Positions 37,113 through 50,391 of a stretch of 64,000 nucleotides of DNA are shown one piece after another; position 1 is the first letter of the stretch; the number at the start of each line of letters is the position of its first letter. The notes beneath the pieces were generated by a model. The model was given only the letters and a program-made list of their open reading frames with translations. It was not told where the DNA came from and made no database searches. Origin of the DNA: Sycobia sp. Sy_11 (taxonomy: Eukaryota > Arthropoda > Insecta > Hymenoptera > Epichrysomallidae); contig JACCIC010000014.1 in assembly GCA_018907035.1 (NCBI GenBank), forward strand, positions 5,793,103 to 5,857,102, in the 5' to 3' direction. A program made the translations under genes and the position numbers.

Positions 37113-40076
37113 GAGAGAGCGGGGCAGCACGTACGACATAAATCATTTTCGCACTTTCAACGATGGATGATGGATCGTCAGTGCGCCCAAGCTGGGTTCG
37201 GCTCTTCTAATTACTTTTTTCTTCGAGATCGCTGGATTTCTCCCCTTCTCCCCTTTGAAATTTTTCAGTGTATTGTATGTGCCAATCGATAAAAAAAAAA
37301 AAACAAAATAAAAATAAAAAAACTCCGCTCGATCAGAACGTAACAATCAGTCCGCTCATGGCAGTTCCGACGAGTCGAATCAATTTTTTCCCATTTCGTT
37401 TTTGTTATAGATACAAATCATAAATCAGCATTTTTTAAATATCTCGAGCATCTAATGTATGTGAAGAATTATTATAATTTTTGTTCATTGCAGAAATTGA
37501 GCATTTTATTCGATAAATTACATTAAATAATTATTCGGGTTGGGTCAAGGATCTTACCAACTCTCTAATTCGTCATGTTTTCGAGTTCAACGGTATTTGT
37601 GATATATAAAACGATAAACTTAATATTACCCCGAGAGCCTTCGTAAAGTTCTTTTTTGTTTTGAGGTTATGGAGCTACTTCCACATTCTTCAAGGGTGGA
37701 ACTTAATTTTTAACTATTAATCGAATACAATGAAAAGCGAACGCAGCGAGCGACGTTGAGGATCATATTCGCATTCGATTCCAACCAAGTGTTATGAAAT
37801 AACACATTCGATTCGCATTCATTTGTACCTCTCATCAAAAAAAAAAAAAAAACTCGACCCCGAATACAAGAGTGCACGATTTCCCTCATACCCGATCAGA
37901 ATTCGTTTCGACAGCCTCTTATTTTGCACTTTCGAGTCTCATTGAGCCCCTACACATTATTTCTATATATACACGTATACTGTATACACAGCACAGGGCG
38001 CATAATGTTATATAATGCACCGGGATAAAGCAAACGAAACCGTATGCGAGCGGACGAAAGTAGCTTAAAAGGGCACACCGAAACACGCGTATACGTATAT
38101 AATGGGCAACGGAGGCAAAAAAAAAAAAAAAGAAAAAATAGGGGCCCGGGGCTGGCGAGGGGAGTGCCCCCTCGCTCTCCCCGCCCTTGGCGGGGCGCGC
38201 TGACGGGCGCAGGTTTTCGTGACGCGCGGCGCGGCATGGCGCGCGCACAATGCGCCCTCCCCCCTTCCCGAATCCTCCCCTCCTGCCTTTGTGCGTTTCG
38301 CGGGTCTCTGTCGCCCACCGAGAGCCGCTGTGTGTGTGTGTGTGTGTGTGTGTGTGATCGGTTGTGTGCTAGCGCGTGTATCGTATATAATGGGGTGGGA
38401 ACGACAACAGACGCGCACGCGCAGCGTGCGAGGTGGATAAGCAAAGACGAGCGAGCGGGGGGAAAGAAGCCTGAGCCCCAACATTTCAGAAATCAACCGA
38501 TCGAGTCAAACGGAATTAGATTTTCGGTCAAAATTATGCCCATCCAGCGAAAAGAATACCTGAAAAGAGTGATCACTAAGCTTTCACAACATTAGTTTGT
38601 CCCAAGGTTACTCTGTGGAAAAGAGAGAATGGTTTAACTCGCTTGTGAAACATAAAGGCCAGCATCAACACGATGACGCGTCTTTGACGCCAGATGGGGA
38701 TGTGCTGGCGTTCTATGATCACGCATTTAAATACGGTCTCTGTCGACTATGTTACTGGAAGATAATAGGGTCGATAAACATATACGAATAGTACTTCGTT
38801 ATGTTACTTATGTTACGGCTATGGCATTTATCAAGATTATCGCAATTTTTCTTAATCATCCGTAAAACTAATATAATTGAGTCCTCATCTAGAATACGGC
38901 AGTGTCGTGAAACTCGATCTTTCACGATGAAAAAAAAAAATGAAAAAAAAGGAGATAGCGAGAGAGCATTTTTTAGCATTCCCATCGAATTTGAACGCGA
39001 TATTCGATTACCATTCGTATATATATGTATGTATGTATATATATATATATATATATTCCGTGGTTTTATAAAAATTTCAGAAATAAAACGCGCCGAACGA
39101 GGCGCATTATTTTACCGCGAAATCCTTCCATCTCGTAAACGCGTGCGAGGATTTCCGAATGTACGTAACGCTGCTCGCTCGTGTGTATATGTTTATAGTC
39201 CGTGTGTGTGCGTACAACAGCGCACACGGTATTCTTTTCGTTCGTTGGTTCGCGCGGGCATGCAGACGTGTATAGAGGCGCTTGGAAATTCTCGCGCGCA
39301 GATATCGCGTGACAGCTGAAAATATCGAAATTCGTGTGTTCGCCGACATGCCGGGGTTGCGGGGGTTCGGAGGTTGGGGATGGGGGGGATCAACTCTTTG
39401 AATTGGTAATGCCCCGAGCTAAATATTCTTTGCGCGCCGTGCGCATGGAAAGAGCGCCAGTGTGGGTGTGAGCGTCGGGCGTGCTGGGTATAAAAAGACC
39501 CACACAGGAGGGAGGTGTTATTTTGTTATTTGTTTTGTTTTTCTTTTAACTTTTAATGATGGACCTTTCCGAGTTGCGCCCCCCCCCCATCGATGACGTT
39601 CGATTTACCATCGGTTTTACGAGATATTTTGAAACTGTTTTTTATCTCCAATACGTCGAGCGTAATGTAACTTGCTTTTGTTTCACGTTCCCCATTATAA
39701 ATTACAGAGCCCACGCTAACTTTCAGTAATGCTTTCATTGTTTACACGTTCATTTTTCGCCTTTCTTTTATTTTACCCTCGAGTTCACGTTGAAAATAAT
39801 AGTGCCACTTTTCATGCGTAATCGTCATTTTTCTATTTCAATCGAAGCCTCGATCCGAAAGAACTCAAAAAAAACGTAAAAAATCGGAAATAAAACGCTA
39901 CTGAATGAAAAAAAAAAACGAAAATAAACAAGCATTGCCGAGAGAATGTAAACAAAAATACCAAAGCCTATACGTGAAAAAAACACGTTTTGCATACGAA
40001 GAACGTATCCCGTAGAATATATAGCTCCGATTCTGAGTAAAGAACAGTAGCTCGCATACTAAATGAATCAGATGAA

Positions 40077-40095
40077 GAGAGAAAGAGAGAGAGAG

Positions 40096-40129
<34 letters not shown>
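40077..40129. repeat. (GA)n microsatellite, 53 bp
   Basis: GA tract with AAAG and GCGA interruptions, followed by a G9 run. Confidence 0.96.
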
Positions 40130-40137
<8 letters not shown>

Positions 40138-40897
40138 AAGAGAGAGAGAAGATTCGATAGATACTAGAAGGGGATAACGTTACATTTTCCAGCAAGCGCC
40201 TGAACGTGCGGACACTCGCGCACATTTTGATCGGACGATTTAGTGCCTTTGCGAGAAAAAATGCGCGAGCGTGACCGGTCACGTGCGTCCGCGCTCCCCG
40301 CGTCATTCTGAATTTTGACCAGTCGTGCCTTCCCCACCGCGAATGTACCGGGCAACTCGGGGAATTCCGCTCGATCAGGATGGAACTAATATCGAACACG
40401 GACTGATTGAAAAACGAATAGGGAGGTAATACTTCGAGTTCCATTCGGTCGTTGGTTACTTTTAATACCAAGCCGAGTTATTATCGACGCCAACCAGAGC
40501 AGGTTCGGGTGGTTGGGCGATACGCCCGCGTACAATAGAAAGGGATCGTTTGCGGGAGCGAACCGCGGGCGAAATTTTCGCAATGATCGATAAAGCTATT
40601 TGATCGAGCTTTACAGGGGGGGGAGGGCAGGAGGCGCGAATATGTTTGCGCGGCTGCCGCGCGAGCGCTCAAACACACACACGCGCGCGCAGCCGGTGGT
40701 GTACATTAAATACAAAGCTCACCGCCCTTGTATATCAGCCAGATATATCTGCTTTGGGCTCGGCAGGCATAAATACACCTGGATAGAGAGGAAGGGAGAA
40801 GCAACTATGTATACATTGGTGCGTCATTCATGTACGGATGCGAACTGTGTACGTAATGTAGGCTTGATTAAACGTGCAAGCTTTTACAGGATCTTTC

Positions 40898-40900
<3 letters not shown>

Positions 40901-40944
<44 letters not shown>
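40901..40944. repeat. (GA)n microsatellite, 44 bp
   Basis: Pure GA tract 90 bp before the compound AT array. Confidence 0.97.
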
Positions 40945-40948
<4 letters not shown>

Positions 40949-41032
40949 AAGGGAGAGGAGTTTGATGGAATGATTTATCATATTCAAAAATCTGACGAGT
41001 TATTGTGTCAGACATAATAATTCTGTCGTGGG

Positions 41033-41128
41033 CTATATATATATATATATATATATATAGCACTACATATCCTATACATATCCTATACATATATATATAG
41101 CACTATATATATATATATATATATATAG

Positions 41129-41168
<40 letters not shown>

Positions 41169-41176
41169 GTGCTATT
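41033..41176. repeat. Compound (AT)n array with AGCACT spacers
   Basis: Four (AT)n segments are separated by TATAGCACTA words near 41058, 41098 and 41126, with CCTATACATAT repeated between the first two. The array ends in the inverse word TAGTGCTA (41167-41174), so its outer ends can pair into a long cruciform or hairpin. Confidence 0.9.
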
Positions 41177-41976
41177 AAAATTGATATGGGAATAATCGAT
41201 TTATATTTTGATTTTGGCAAGTGATAATTAACCTCGAAATATACACCGATCGTTCATGTGGGGAGTTAGGAAGCTGAGAGAGAAGGGAAAGGTAATCAAT
41301 GCAATCAATGCTATTGTTGCGATAGTCGTCTCTATGGACGATTAAAAGAATCGTAGGTTTTCGCTTCTTCTTGTGGCACAGATTGTAAAAGCAATTTTTA
41401 CGGCAGAAATAACAGGTTCTTAAAGTTTCATAGTTTTTCTATTACGCATTTTCTTGATAAAGTCGCAAAATCATTTTTTGACCTTATTGCCAAATTTGGA
41501 ACTGCTGTAGGTTCGAATTACAGCGAATGGTTAGAATAAAAACCATTTCTTGTACGTAAATAATTGTCGAAATTATTAAAAATTTCTCGGCGTTTACGGA
41601 GAACGACCGAATGTGCCGACGCAACCTGAGCAACCACGGCGAAGAACCTCCCTAGCCGCGTACGATAAAATAATCGTCGTTGCGCCCCGGGCTCTCGACG
41701 AATCCGCAAGCGGGACGAAAAAACTCAATTTTTCGTTGTGGCTTTTCAAGGCGGCGAGATGGCTTCTTAGCATTTCGCCCGAGAACTCCGTCCACATTGA
41801 CAGGAGATTGTCCGAGAGTGCATTTAAAATCGAAAAGACACTTGTGAAGAACTTGGAGAGTAACAGAGAGAGAGAATGTATTGTGAAAGAAAGAAAAAAA
41901 TATATAAAAGGAAACAGCCGAGAAATGGTTACACGGGTTTTATAAAGTTCTATAGCGGTGTGCGTATGTTCGTAAA

Positions 41977-41979
41977 CGC

Positions 41980-42010
<31 letters not shown>

Positions 42011-42017
42011 TGTGTGT
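41977..42017. repeat. (CG)n-(TG)n compound repeat, 41 bp
   Basis: CG alternation passes directly into TG alternation, strongly Z-DNA-prone. Confidence 0.97.
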
Positions 42018-42029
42018 TTAATGCGCCGG

Positions 42030-42450
42030 GTCGATCGCGGCGACCGATATAATGAACCGGCGCGGATGGGAAGAGGGAACCAGGGAGGAGGCGAGAGAAG
42101 GAGAGTTCGCCTTCAGGCGAGAAAATGGGATTCGCCTATTTGTCTTTGTCGGCGAACGAGCGGAAGGTAAGGGTGAGCGAGAGAGAAAGTCGGTCGAGCG
42201 TGAGGGAGATAGCCAGCACTGCAGCAGCCGTCGTCGTCGTCGTCGATGCCGCGGAATTACGCGAGGAGGAGCGGGGGGAGGGGGTTGGCGAGGAGGACAA
42301 AATTGAAATCGAGAAAGTCGAGAGGGAGGGAAGATAACTCTTTCGAACAGGGCGCTCCGGTGTCGTCGCCGGAGAAATTTCCGCGGGAGCACCGCACCGA
42401 TTAATCGCGCCGCGGGGCGATTCGCCCCCGCCCCCCCACTCTTTAGGTGA
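42030..42450. other. CpG-rich block in intron 1
   Basis: The block is GC-rich and CpG-dense, with GTC/CGT repeats at 42229-42246. On the plus strand an ATG at 42052 opens a 37-codon frame that reaches GAAG followed by GTAAGG, a donor-like site. This could be a first exon of an antisense transcript or chance. Confidence 0.25.
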
Positions 42451-43056
42451 AGAAGAGTCGAGAGGGGGCGGGTGAGGATAGAGTTCTTAATAAGTTTCCG
42501 CGGAGCCTTCGGGATCTCGAGCAGCGAGAAGAATTAAGAGCGAGATCGTCGTTTGGGAAAATTTTCCCCGTTAAATCTCGGGCGCGCGCACCAACCTCTC
42601 TCTCTCTCTCTTTCTCGGCATTTATACGGCTCGCCGGAGATTTTAGCCCGCGGCCACGAACAGTAAGTTACAGCCCCCCCCCTTTTAATTAATATAAAGT
42701 AATGGAGATGGATGATAGATAAGCCTTGGGTATTTGTTTGTAATTTGGGATACGGAATGACGTAGTAATGTTGTGTAATAACAACAAAGAATTGTCCTAC
42801 ATTAGAAATGCCTGTAAATCAAAAGCCCAAAATAAATATCTGTTTATCTAAAAAAAAAGTATAAGCATGTTAACGTACTTAGGAAAAAACGTTTATTTAA
42901 TCAGTTATATGAATAAAAGATTTAAAAAACACTTTAGGTGTTGAAAGGAATCATAAGTCCAGAACAAAAAGGCCAGCTTCAAAGATATTAAGTTGAGTTA
43001 AAGCAATTGTATAGCTGAGGATGATTACTTTGGGTTAATCTTTGAATAATCCAGGT

Positions 43057-43069
43057 CGCCATCTATTGG
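43057..43069 (-). promoter_or_regulatory. CTCF-like motif in intron 1
   Basis: The minus strand reads CCAATAGATGGCG, matching 12 of 13 positions of the CTCF core CCASYAGRKGGCR. Insect CTCF recognises a closely related core. It lies in non-repetitive DNA. Confidence 0.35.
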
Positions 43070-44341
43070 TCAACGATAGTGGTGACGTGGTTGAGATATT
43101 AATCTGACATATATATATCTATATATTGGAGAAGCAAAAAATTCTGGTGATGTTAAATTTACAAGTACATTCAATTGGCCAACAAATAAAAATTTGACTC
43201 ATTCATCATGGCGTGTGCCCGTGATGAAGAAGGATGGAAAATCATGCTTAGAGGCCCGCACGCGCATCCTTGTTCTTTAATTATTTCAGCTGCCACTAAT
43301 GCTCCAAGAATTTCGACGCGTGACTCGGGAGGCGAAACTACGTAGTTTTTGAATTACTAAGCGGAGAGCTTCTTTAATTAATTGGAATCAATTGTTCGTA
43401 AAATAGAAGTAGGTAAGTACACACACACAGTATCAGCGAAAGAGGAAGAGACAGAGACACAGAAAGAGAGGAGAGAGAGAGAGAGAGCAATGGCCGATGT
43501 TAGCTTGTAGCTCGGCGCGCGTCACCGCACATATACGTGCACGCGCTCGTCTCTCTCGCTTACAGACTATGCGAATTATTCGAAACTTTAACCTGCAGTG
43601 TATAAATTATACACTTTTTCCTCATAAGCAAAGTTTCGAATAGCACGAACCCTATGCGAAAGGGGGGAGAAAAAAAAAATGTTACATAATACATTTACCG
43701 ACCCACCTACGTGGCTCTGCCCTTGCGTGTCCCCTAGAAACGGCTTGCCTCGTACAGCGCTAATTACTCGTCTATTCGCATGCATGAGAAATTTCACAAT
43801 TTCATTTTATCGATTGTTTCGTCACATTAATATCCGTTCGAACGAGGTCCGAAAGTTCGCGCAGGATGAAAATTATAAATTTTACACACAATGGGGCCCG
43901 GCGTTCGCGCGCGTCATATTTCGCAGTAGACGCGTAAACGAGCGCGCGGGGGCGTGTGGAGGGAGGGGAGGGTGGATTTTTTTTTATTAGGAACATTTTT
44001 CATTAGTTTGACTACATCTGTAGTCGAATCAAATTCTCGAGCGACGCGGCAAACTGTACAAGATCCATATTGCCGATATCGCGAAAATATTCTGTATGTA
44101 TGCGTAAGCCCTTTTGGGGAATTGTTATCGATTTTGCAAGACACGACCTAACGCGTTTTCCTTCAACGATGGCATCTCTACTAAGTTTTTTTTTTTTTTG
44201 CATTAAAAACACAATAAGTGTTTCTAGCTGCGCCAATTAGCCGAAACAAATGCGTTAATAGTTGAACTATCGTTAATTCATATTCGTTGTGCGATATGCA
44301 CATATGTGTAGCTCTACAATTTTTGCGAGTTATGTAAAATA

Positions 44342-44343
<2 letters not shown>

Positions 44344-44394
<51 letters not shown>
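44344..44394. repeat. (AT)n microsatellite, 51 bp
   Basis: Pure AT tract in intron 1. Confidence 0.98.
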
Positions 44395-44399
<5 letters not shown>

Positions 44400-44799
44400 C
44401 GTGTAAATATATAAATATATGTAAATATGTATGTGAATTTTTCGTTGTATCCATAATTTTTATTGATTCCCTGTGCAGCTGAGCGAACTGAAAACTCGGC
44501 GAAAATCAAGTATAAGCGACATAATATTATAAATGAACGAGAATGTTTTTTTAAAGGAGCGTATCGGGAAGATCGATGAAATCGAGAAAATATTCGAATC
44601 CACCTTACCGTGCGAATGTGATTATTTAGCGCGACTGCTCAAGTTACCGAAAGAGAACAGAATTAAATTCTATATATCGTTTCGCCAATCAACGAAAATC
44701 TAGCTTCCGTGTTTCCATGCAGGTATGTTTGATGGATATATAATATTACATTAACTGCACATTTACAGTTAAATTACACAGGTATAGCGCAACTCTTCT

Positions 44800-44808
<9 letters not shown>

Positions 44809-44872
<64 letters not shown>

Positions 44873-44877
44873 CGCGT
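44809..44877. repeat. (TG)n-(CG)n compound repeat, 69 bp
   Basis: TG alternation passes directly into CG alternation; the longest Z-DNA-prone TG/CG compound tract here. Confidence 0.97.
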
Positions 44878-45285
44878 GAGCGCCTAACTGTATTATATCT
44901 TGACATATGCAGAATTTCCCACGGCCATACTACACCGCACCAATGGCAAAGCTCCCGATATGCATTGGTAATTACGCGGCGAATCGAACGGAAGGGTGAC
45001 GGTGGGCGTTACGTGTAATTGGCGTCGGCCGATCCGCTATTATAAACCCCCTATTGTGTAAATTACGCATACAACGTCTGTTTGTGTGTATACGCGTGTG
45101 CGTATTTGTGACGCGCAAAAATGACGTCACGCATGTGTCGTAGGAACGAGCGGAGCCAAAAAAAGAGGAATATTACAAAACGTTGGAAATGTCAATAACG
45201 GATACGCGAGAGGGGAAAAAATACAACGCTTCAATCCTGCATTTGAATGCGTAAACCGAACCGAGTGTAATATTATTATATTACG

Positions 45286-45286
<1 letters not shown>

Positions 45287-45337
<51 letters not shown>
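45287..45337. repeat. (AT)n microsatellite, 51 bp
   Basis: Pure AT tract in intron 1. Confidence 0.98.
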
Positions 45338-45343
<6 letters not shown>

Positions 45344-45516
45344 TCAGAAACCCACATACATAACGGATAGCAGTCGAAAATTCGCCATCGCGACAGAGGC
45401 TGATAAATTTTTTTTCCCATACGCGTTTAAGCGATATGCATACACCTATGGCGTATGTCATAGAGACCGATGGCGCACATTATACATATGCAACGCCTAC
45501 TGCGCGTGTATTTTAG

Positions 45517-45531
45517 CGAGAGGGAGAGGGA

Positions 45532-45603
<72 letters not shown>
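45517..45603. repeat. (GA)n microsatellite, 87 bp
   Basis: Longest GA tract, with GGGAGA units at its left end. Confidence 0.97.
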
Positions 45604-45604
<1 letters not shown>

Positions 45605-46119
45605 GGCTACTGTATTCAGAAATACGGTAATAAGAGAGACAGGGCCGGGGGTATTGTGGGGTATCGGAGGGTGCCGGCGCAACAATCATTCGTTTCCGCT
45701 ACAGAGCGTAAGGGGAGATGGAGATGAGCGCGAAAATGCGAAAGAGCGCCCCCGAATTTCATTGACTCGAATAAATTGTAATCTTCATTATCGATGATTA
45801 TACCTCTTCTCTGGATGTGTCCCCGTCATCTCCCCCCCCCCTCTCTCTATCACTCTCATGCAAGCTGTTCCTCTCTGTCTGTCCATATGATTAGTGGTTG
45901 AAAAGTCAAGTGAGTATTGTTATTAAATCGGCGTATAAATTGCTCCGCTATTCTATTCATGTCTCTTCTGCGTGTCGTTTTGCCTTTTTTATACGACGCC
46001 AATTGATATTTTTTAATTTTTCGACAAAACCCTGCGCCCAGCAATCGTGTCCGCATTTTAATGACGTTGGCTCGGCGGATCATTCTTTCTCGTTTTTCGC
46101 CAATTTATCGCGGCTCGTG

Positions 46120-46182
46120 CTCTCTCTCTCTCTCTCCCCCCCTCTCTCTCTCTCTCTCCCTCTTTCCCTCTCTCTTTCTCTT
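46120..46182. repeat. (CT)n imperfect microsatellite
   Basis: CT tract broken by C7 and TTTCCC interruptions; all-pyrimidine on the plus strand. Confidence 0.93.
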
Positions 46183-47756
46183 TATTCGCCGAATCCAATA
46201 AGAGATTTTTTTTCATTAATGTCACTGTCAGACATTAAGCTCGCAACGTCCGGCAAATACAATTCGGAAATAAAGTCATTCTGGTGCTTTATTGCAATAC
46301 ATATTTTTTTACACTGTCTCTTTTTCTTTCTCTTTCTCTAGCGTTTTTATCTTTTGCTTCACTCTATAACCAGTAGCAGGAAAAAAAATCTTTTACTTGC
46401 GGTAGGTGTCTGCGGTACTTTTCATTCCGCAATTTTTATTAAATTAAATTTGTAATCTGTGACACGTAACTATAAACCGAGGCCAGTGTGAGTTGCATGC
46501 TCGCCATACATTAAACGCATTGGGACGAATTCGTCTCCTTATGCTCCTTTATTAAACAAGTATTTTTAATGATAATCAGATAAAAGTAAAAATAACTAAG
46601 ATAAGAGGGAATATTGAAATTGTGAAATAGAGCCATGTTCCTTCAGCATCATTAGATTTCAATATCGTCGATAGATTAAACTCAGTAAATTACTTGCTAA
46701 ACATGTCGCTTCCTTTTCTTCATTCAGCACCATTTTTGTTCTTCCTTTTAGTTGTTCAATATTTCAACCAGTTGGTAAATAGTATACTTATATTCCTTAC
46801 TCATAACTTATACATTATTTGAAAAACTACAACTTTATTTCATAACATTTAATATTAATTCAATACTGAACTCATATTATTATTATTATTATTATATTAT
46901 TTACTTTACTTCCTGTAAATTTCATTAAAATTAAATTTAATTTAAAACCACAGTAAAGTAGTATAAAATAAGATTATCGAAGAAGAAATGACGAAAAAAA
47001 AGAAGAAACAGAAGCCGTACATACGAAAGAAACAGCGAACCGGCAAAACTAGTATAATACAGTAAAGATAAAGAGCCTCTTTTTATTGCCCCCACTTTTA
47101 GGGTCCTTTTTCTTTCAATGCTACCGTGTAACAATTATGATATGAATATACTACAGTACCACAAAACGAGAGAGACAAAGAGTGGGAAGCACCATTCAAA
47201 CGTCATATTTTTCCTATCCCCTCCGAGATAGAAAAAAAGCATAAGGTGCGCCTTTTCTTCTTCGCTTACCTCCCGTTCCAACAACACGTCTGCGTCGGCC
47301 GGTCGAAACGAAAAGCGCAATCAACCAATATATATATAAAACAGACTCATCCGCGCATCATACGCGGCGCGCGCGCGAGCTGCTGCACGGCGAGAAACCG
47401 GTCATCATTTCCACAGCGCGCCGGGGTCTCCGCGAGCAAGAAATACCTCAGGATAACTCCTCCCACCCCCTCTATAACCATCTCTCTTTCTCCGTGTATT
47501 ACCTCCCCACACCCCCCCCTCTCTCTCTCTCGCTCTTCCTCGTCGTTCGATATCCCGGCCGTTTTTTCTCCCTGCCTGCCTCCCTCCCACCCGCCGCGTG
47601 TACCGCAGCCCCGGCACCTGTGTTTACACTCCGTGCACTTGGCCGTTCTCCTCCTCCTCCTACTCCTCCCATTCTACGAACGAGCGAACAACGCCGCGCG
47701 TGCAAAGCCTCTTCTCCCTCCCCATCCCTTGGGTCCGCCGTCGGACGTGGGAGCTG

Positions 47757-47758
<2 letters not shown>

Positions 47759-47801
<43 letters not shown>
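47759..47801. repeat. (AT)n microsatellite, 43 bp
   Basis: Pure AT tract in intron 1. Confidence 0.98.
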
Positions 47802-47804
<3 letters not shown>

Positions 47805-48434
47805 CGCGCGGTCGAGCGCACCATCGGGCCTACCGGCTTTCGAAAGAAGATGAAACGAGAGTAGAAGCGGCTGGAAGTAGGAATGAGGGAGAGAGAGAGA
47901 GAGAGGAAAAACTTCGTGGAGCTCGAAATTTTACGGATACCCCCCTGTGCGCTAATAGGATTAGCAGATTAAACCGTGAAAAGTTAAGGTAGTGAACAAC
48001 GTGCCTCCGTCTCTCTAGCCCCCCGCGCTCTCTTTACTACCTTTTTTTTTGCCGTCTATATATAGCGCGCGATCGACTCTCTTTCGCCTGCCAGCCGCGC
48101 CAGGTATATATAACAGCGGCAAAAAAGTAAGGGGGAGCGTCCGATCCCACCGCGCGGTTTTTTCTCTCTCTCTCTCTCTCTCAAAGCCTCCCCCCGTCCC
48201 CCCTGCACGCTCCGTAACTCCTCCTAAGAGGGGAGACGAAAGATGCCCTCTGCAGATCCACGCGCGAACTACTCGGTCTTTCATAGATACACACGCAAAG
48301 ATCCTTTTCCAAGTATCGAACAACTTCTGCTGCGATTATGAAAGATATATATGTATAATTATGTGCTACATATATATCATTTTCAATGGCCGTTCCGAGT
48401 CGTTCCTGTACACGGCAAACTATATAGACTTTCA

Positions 48435-48438
<4 letters not shown>

Positions 48439-48491
<53 letters not shown>
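48439..48491. repeat. (AT)n microsatellite, 53 bp
   Basis: Pure AT tract in intron 1. Confidence 0.98.
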
Positions 48492-48494
<3 letters not shown>

Positions 48495-50360
48495 GTGCCT
48501 TGGGGCGCAATTGCGAGATCCTTAGGACTGAAAAGTAATCGCCCCATACTCCTCCCCCCTTCCCTCTTTGCCCTCACACAACGGAATGGATCTACGACAA
48601 CATTTCCGAGAAATCTTGCCCCTCTTCAAACGTATTAGGCCAAAGTAGCAGCGACACGTGGACGCGCAACCGTCTACTTTCGGGACCCATTGCAGGACAA
48701 TGCGAATTTTTCAATACCGAGAAGAGCTTGACAAGTTTATAATGGAACGTACAGTGCGTCAGATAGGAGGAAACTATAAAGGGATCTATAACTATAAAGG
48801 AATACGGTGTTTATCCCCGTCAATAGGAGCACTGGGACTGCTTGATTCTCATCAGAGATTTTCCAGAATTTAAAAAGACCCAAAGAAGTTCCCGTTAGTC
48901 CAAGTGTTGGTTCGGGTTCGGGTTGGGAGGGGGGCACGTTTCAGCGAATCGACAGGGTTCGAATAAGTTCGCTGGATCGAGCCGAGTTCAAAAGAAATCG
49001 AGCGAGGTCCGAAAGAAGTTGCGCGCACGAGGTCGAGAGGTCGCAAAATCAGAACGAGTTCTGAGCAATGATTTTTAAGGCGAAACTCGGTGCAGCACTA
49101 CAAACGCTTCGAACCCGTTCGAATCTCGCTTCGAACTGATTCGACGCCTTTTTGAATACTGTCAAACTTCATAAGACTCATTGTGACACTGACAAATTTT
49201 TGTTATTTTTTAAGGGGAATGTAAGTGCGTCTACTCTGAATTCTGAACAGTTGGGATAAAATCTGTACTGCGTTCGGTGGAGACTGCGACTAACCTCTCG
49301 GCTGTATTCTACTATATATTTTTATTTTTAAACATTTATTTGCGTTGGACTTGATTTTTCGACAAGTCATCATATCTTTTCTCTCGCTTTCTCGCAAGTT
49401 TTCGACTATCTACGGTAAACCCGTGCGATTCATTATCGTTACTATTATCTTTCAATGGATTTTTCGTGTGTGCACAGGCTAGTTCTTATCAGCCAGTAAT
49501 TCAGGTTTAACAATTATAAAATAATAATAATAATAATAATAATCAATTCGTAAAGTCAATCACGAGCAATCATGTTGACAATTCGATTGTAAGTATTTGT
49601 TTTTTTTTTATTAAACGCAAGATAGAATCAGTCTGTTCTCTGGATAATCAAAAAATTTCAACTAAAAAAAGGCTAAAATGACTGGCCTAGTTTGCCTCGG
49701 CTCCAAGTGCTTCTCTTGAGCCTGTAAGGCCACCGACACGAGCAGCACAAAAAGTTCGTTCATGAAGAAATGTGAGTGAAAGAGAGGAAAAAAGAAGGTC
49801 GTGTGCTCGTGTAGTCTCTCTCTCTCTCCCCCTCTCTCTCTCTCTTTCTCACTCTTCTTCCTGTTCTACCTCTCCGAAAAAAGCATTTGTTGCAGGTGTT
49901 TAAGGTTTTGCGATGGAACGAGAGAGAAAGTCGGAAACAAGAAGAGAAGGCGACAAAGACTACAGGCGCAGAAGGCCACTGAATCGTCGATCAATGTGTT
50001 CTCAACCTCGAATGGGCTTAAGGGCTTACGACGAATCAAGTATTCAAATATTTATACAGGGGCATTTTTAATTAAGAGCAAACAATTGCACAGCCAAAGT
50101 AGACAAACACGAGAAGCGTAGAAATGTGTCCTAAAATTGCAGTACGTGTAATTATGCCTAAATTATCAATGAAGCACTTTTCGGAAATTGAAGAGAGAAT
50201 GTTGATCGTGGAAAAATTCGTACAAAACGGCGCCAGAGATCTATCAAAACACACAAAAGCAGAAAATACGAGCATGCATGCATTACATTTTTTCATCATC
50301 TCTTCTTTGGCGCGACCGTGTTACGCAACATAAAGGAAGCTTCGTGGGTTCTCTCTCTCT

Positions 50361-50391
50361 CACACACACACACACACGCACACACACACGC

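Larger units (their letters stand above)
31001..45000 (-). other. gro: Intron 1 of gro, middle third
   Basis: The stretch 32060-34150 is unusually quiet: AT-rich, low in CpG and nearly free of microsatellites, unlike its surroundings. Elsewhere the region holds (GA)n/(CT)n tracts, a compound (AT)n/AGCACT array at 41033-41176, GC-to-GT alternating tracts at 38330-38356, 41977-42017 and 44809-44877, and CpG-dense blocks at 38130-38430 and 42030-42450. A CTCF-like motif lies at 43057-43069. No exon, transposase or RNA gene was recognised on either strand. Confidence 0.8.

Noticed and set aside
41505..41525. tRNA B-box-like GGTTCGAATTAC
   Set aside because: No A-box, acceptor stem or anticodon arm could be folded around it.
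47246..47992. 248-codon plus-strand open frame
   Set aside because: It starts at GTG, consists of Pro/Ser/Leu runs from CT-rich DNA plus an (IY)n block from (AT)n, and has no recognisable domain.
48913..48930. Telomere-like GGTTCGGGTTCGGGTTGGG
   Set aside because: Only three imperfect units and not the insect TTAGG repeat; placed in the TTCG cluster instead.
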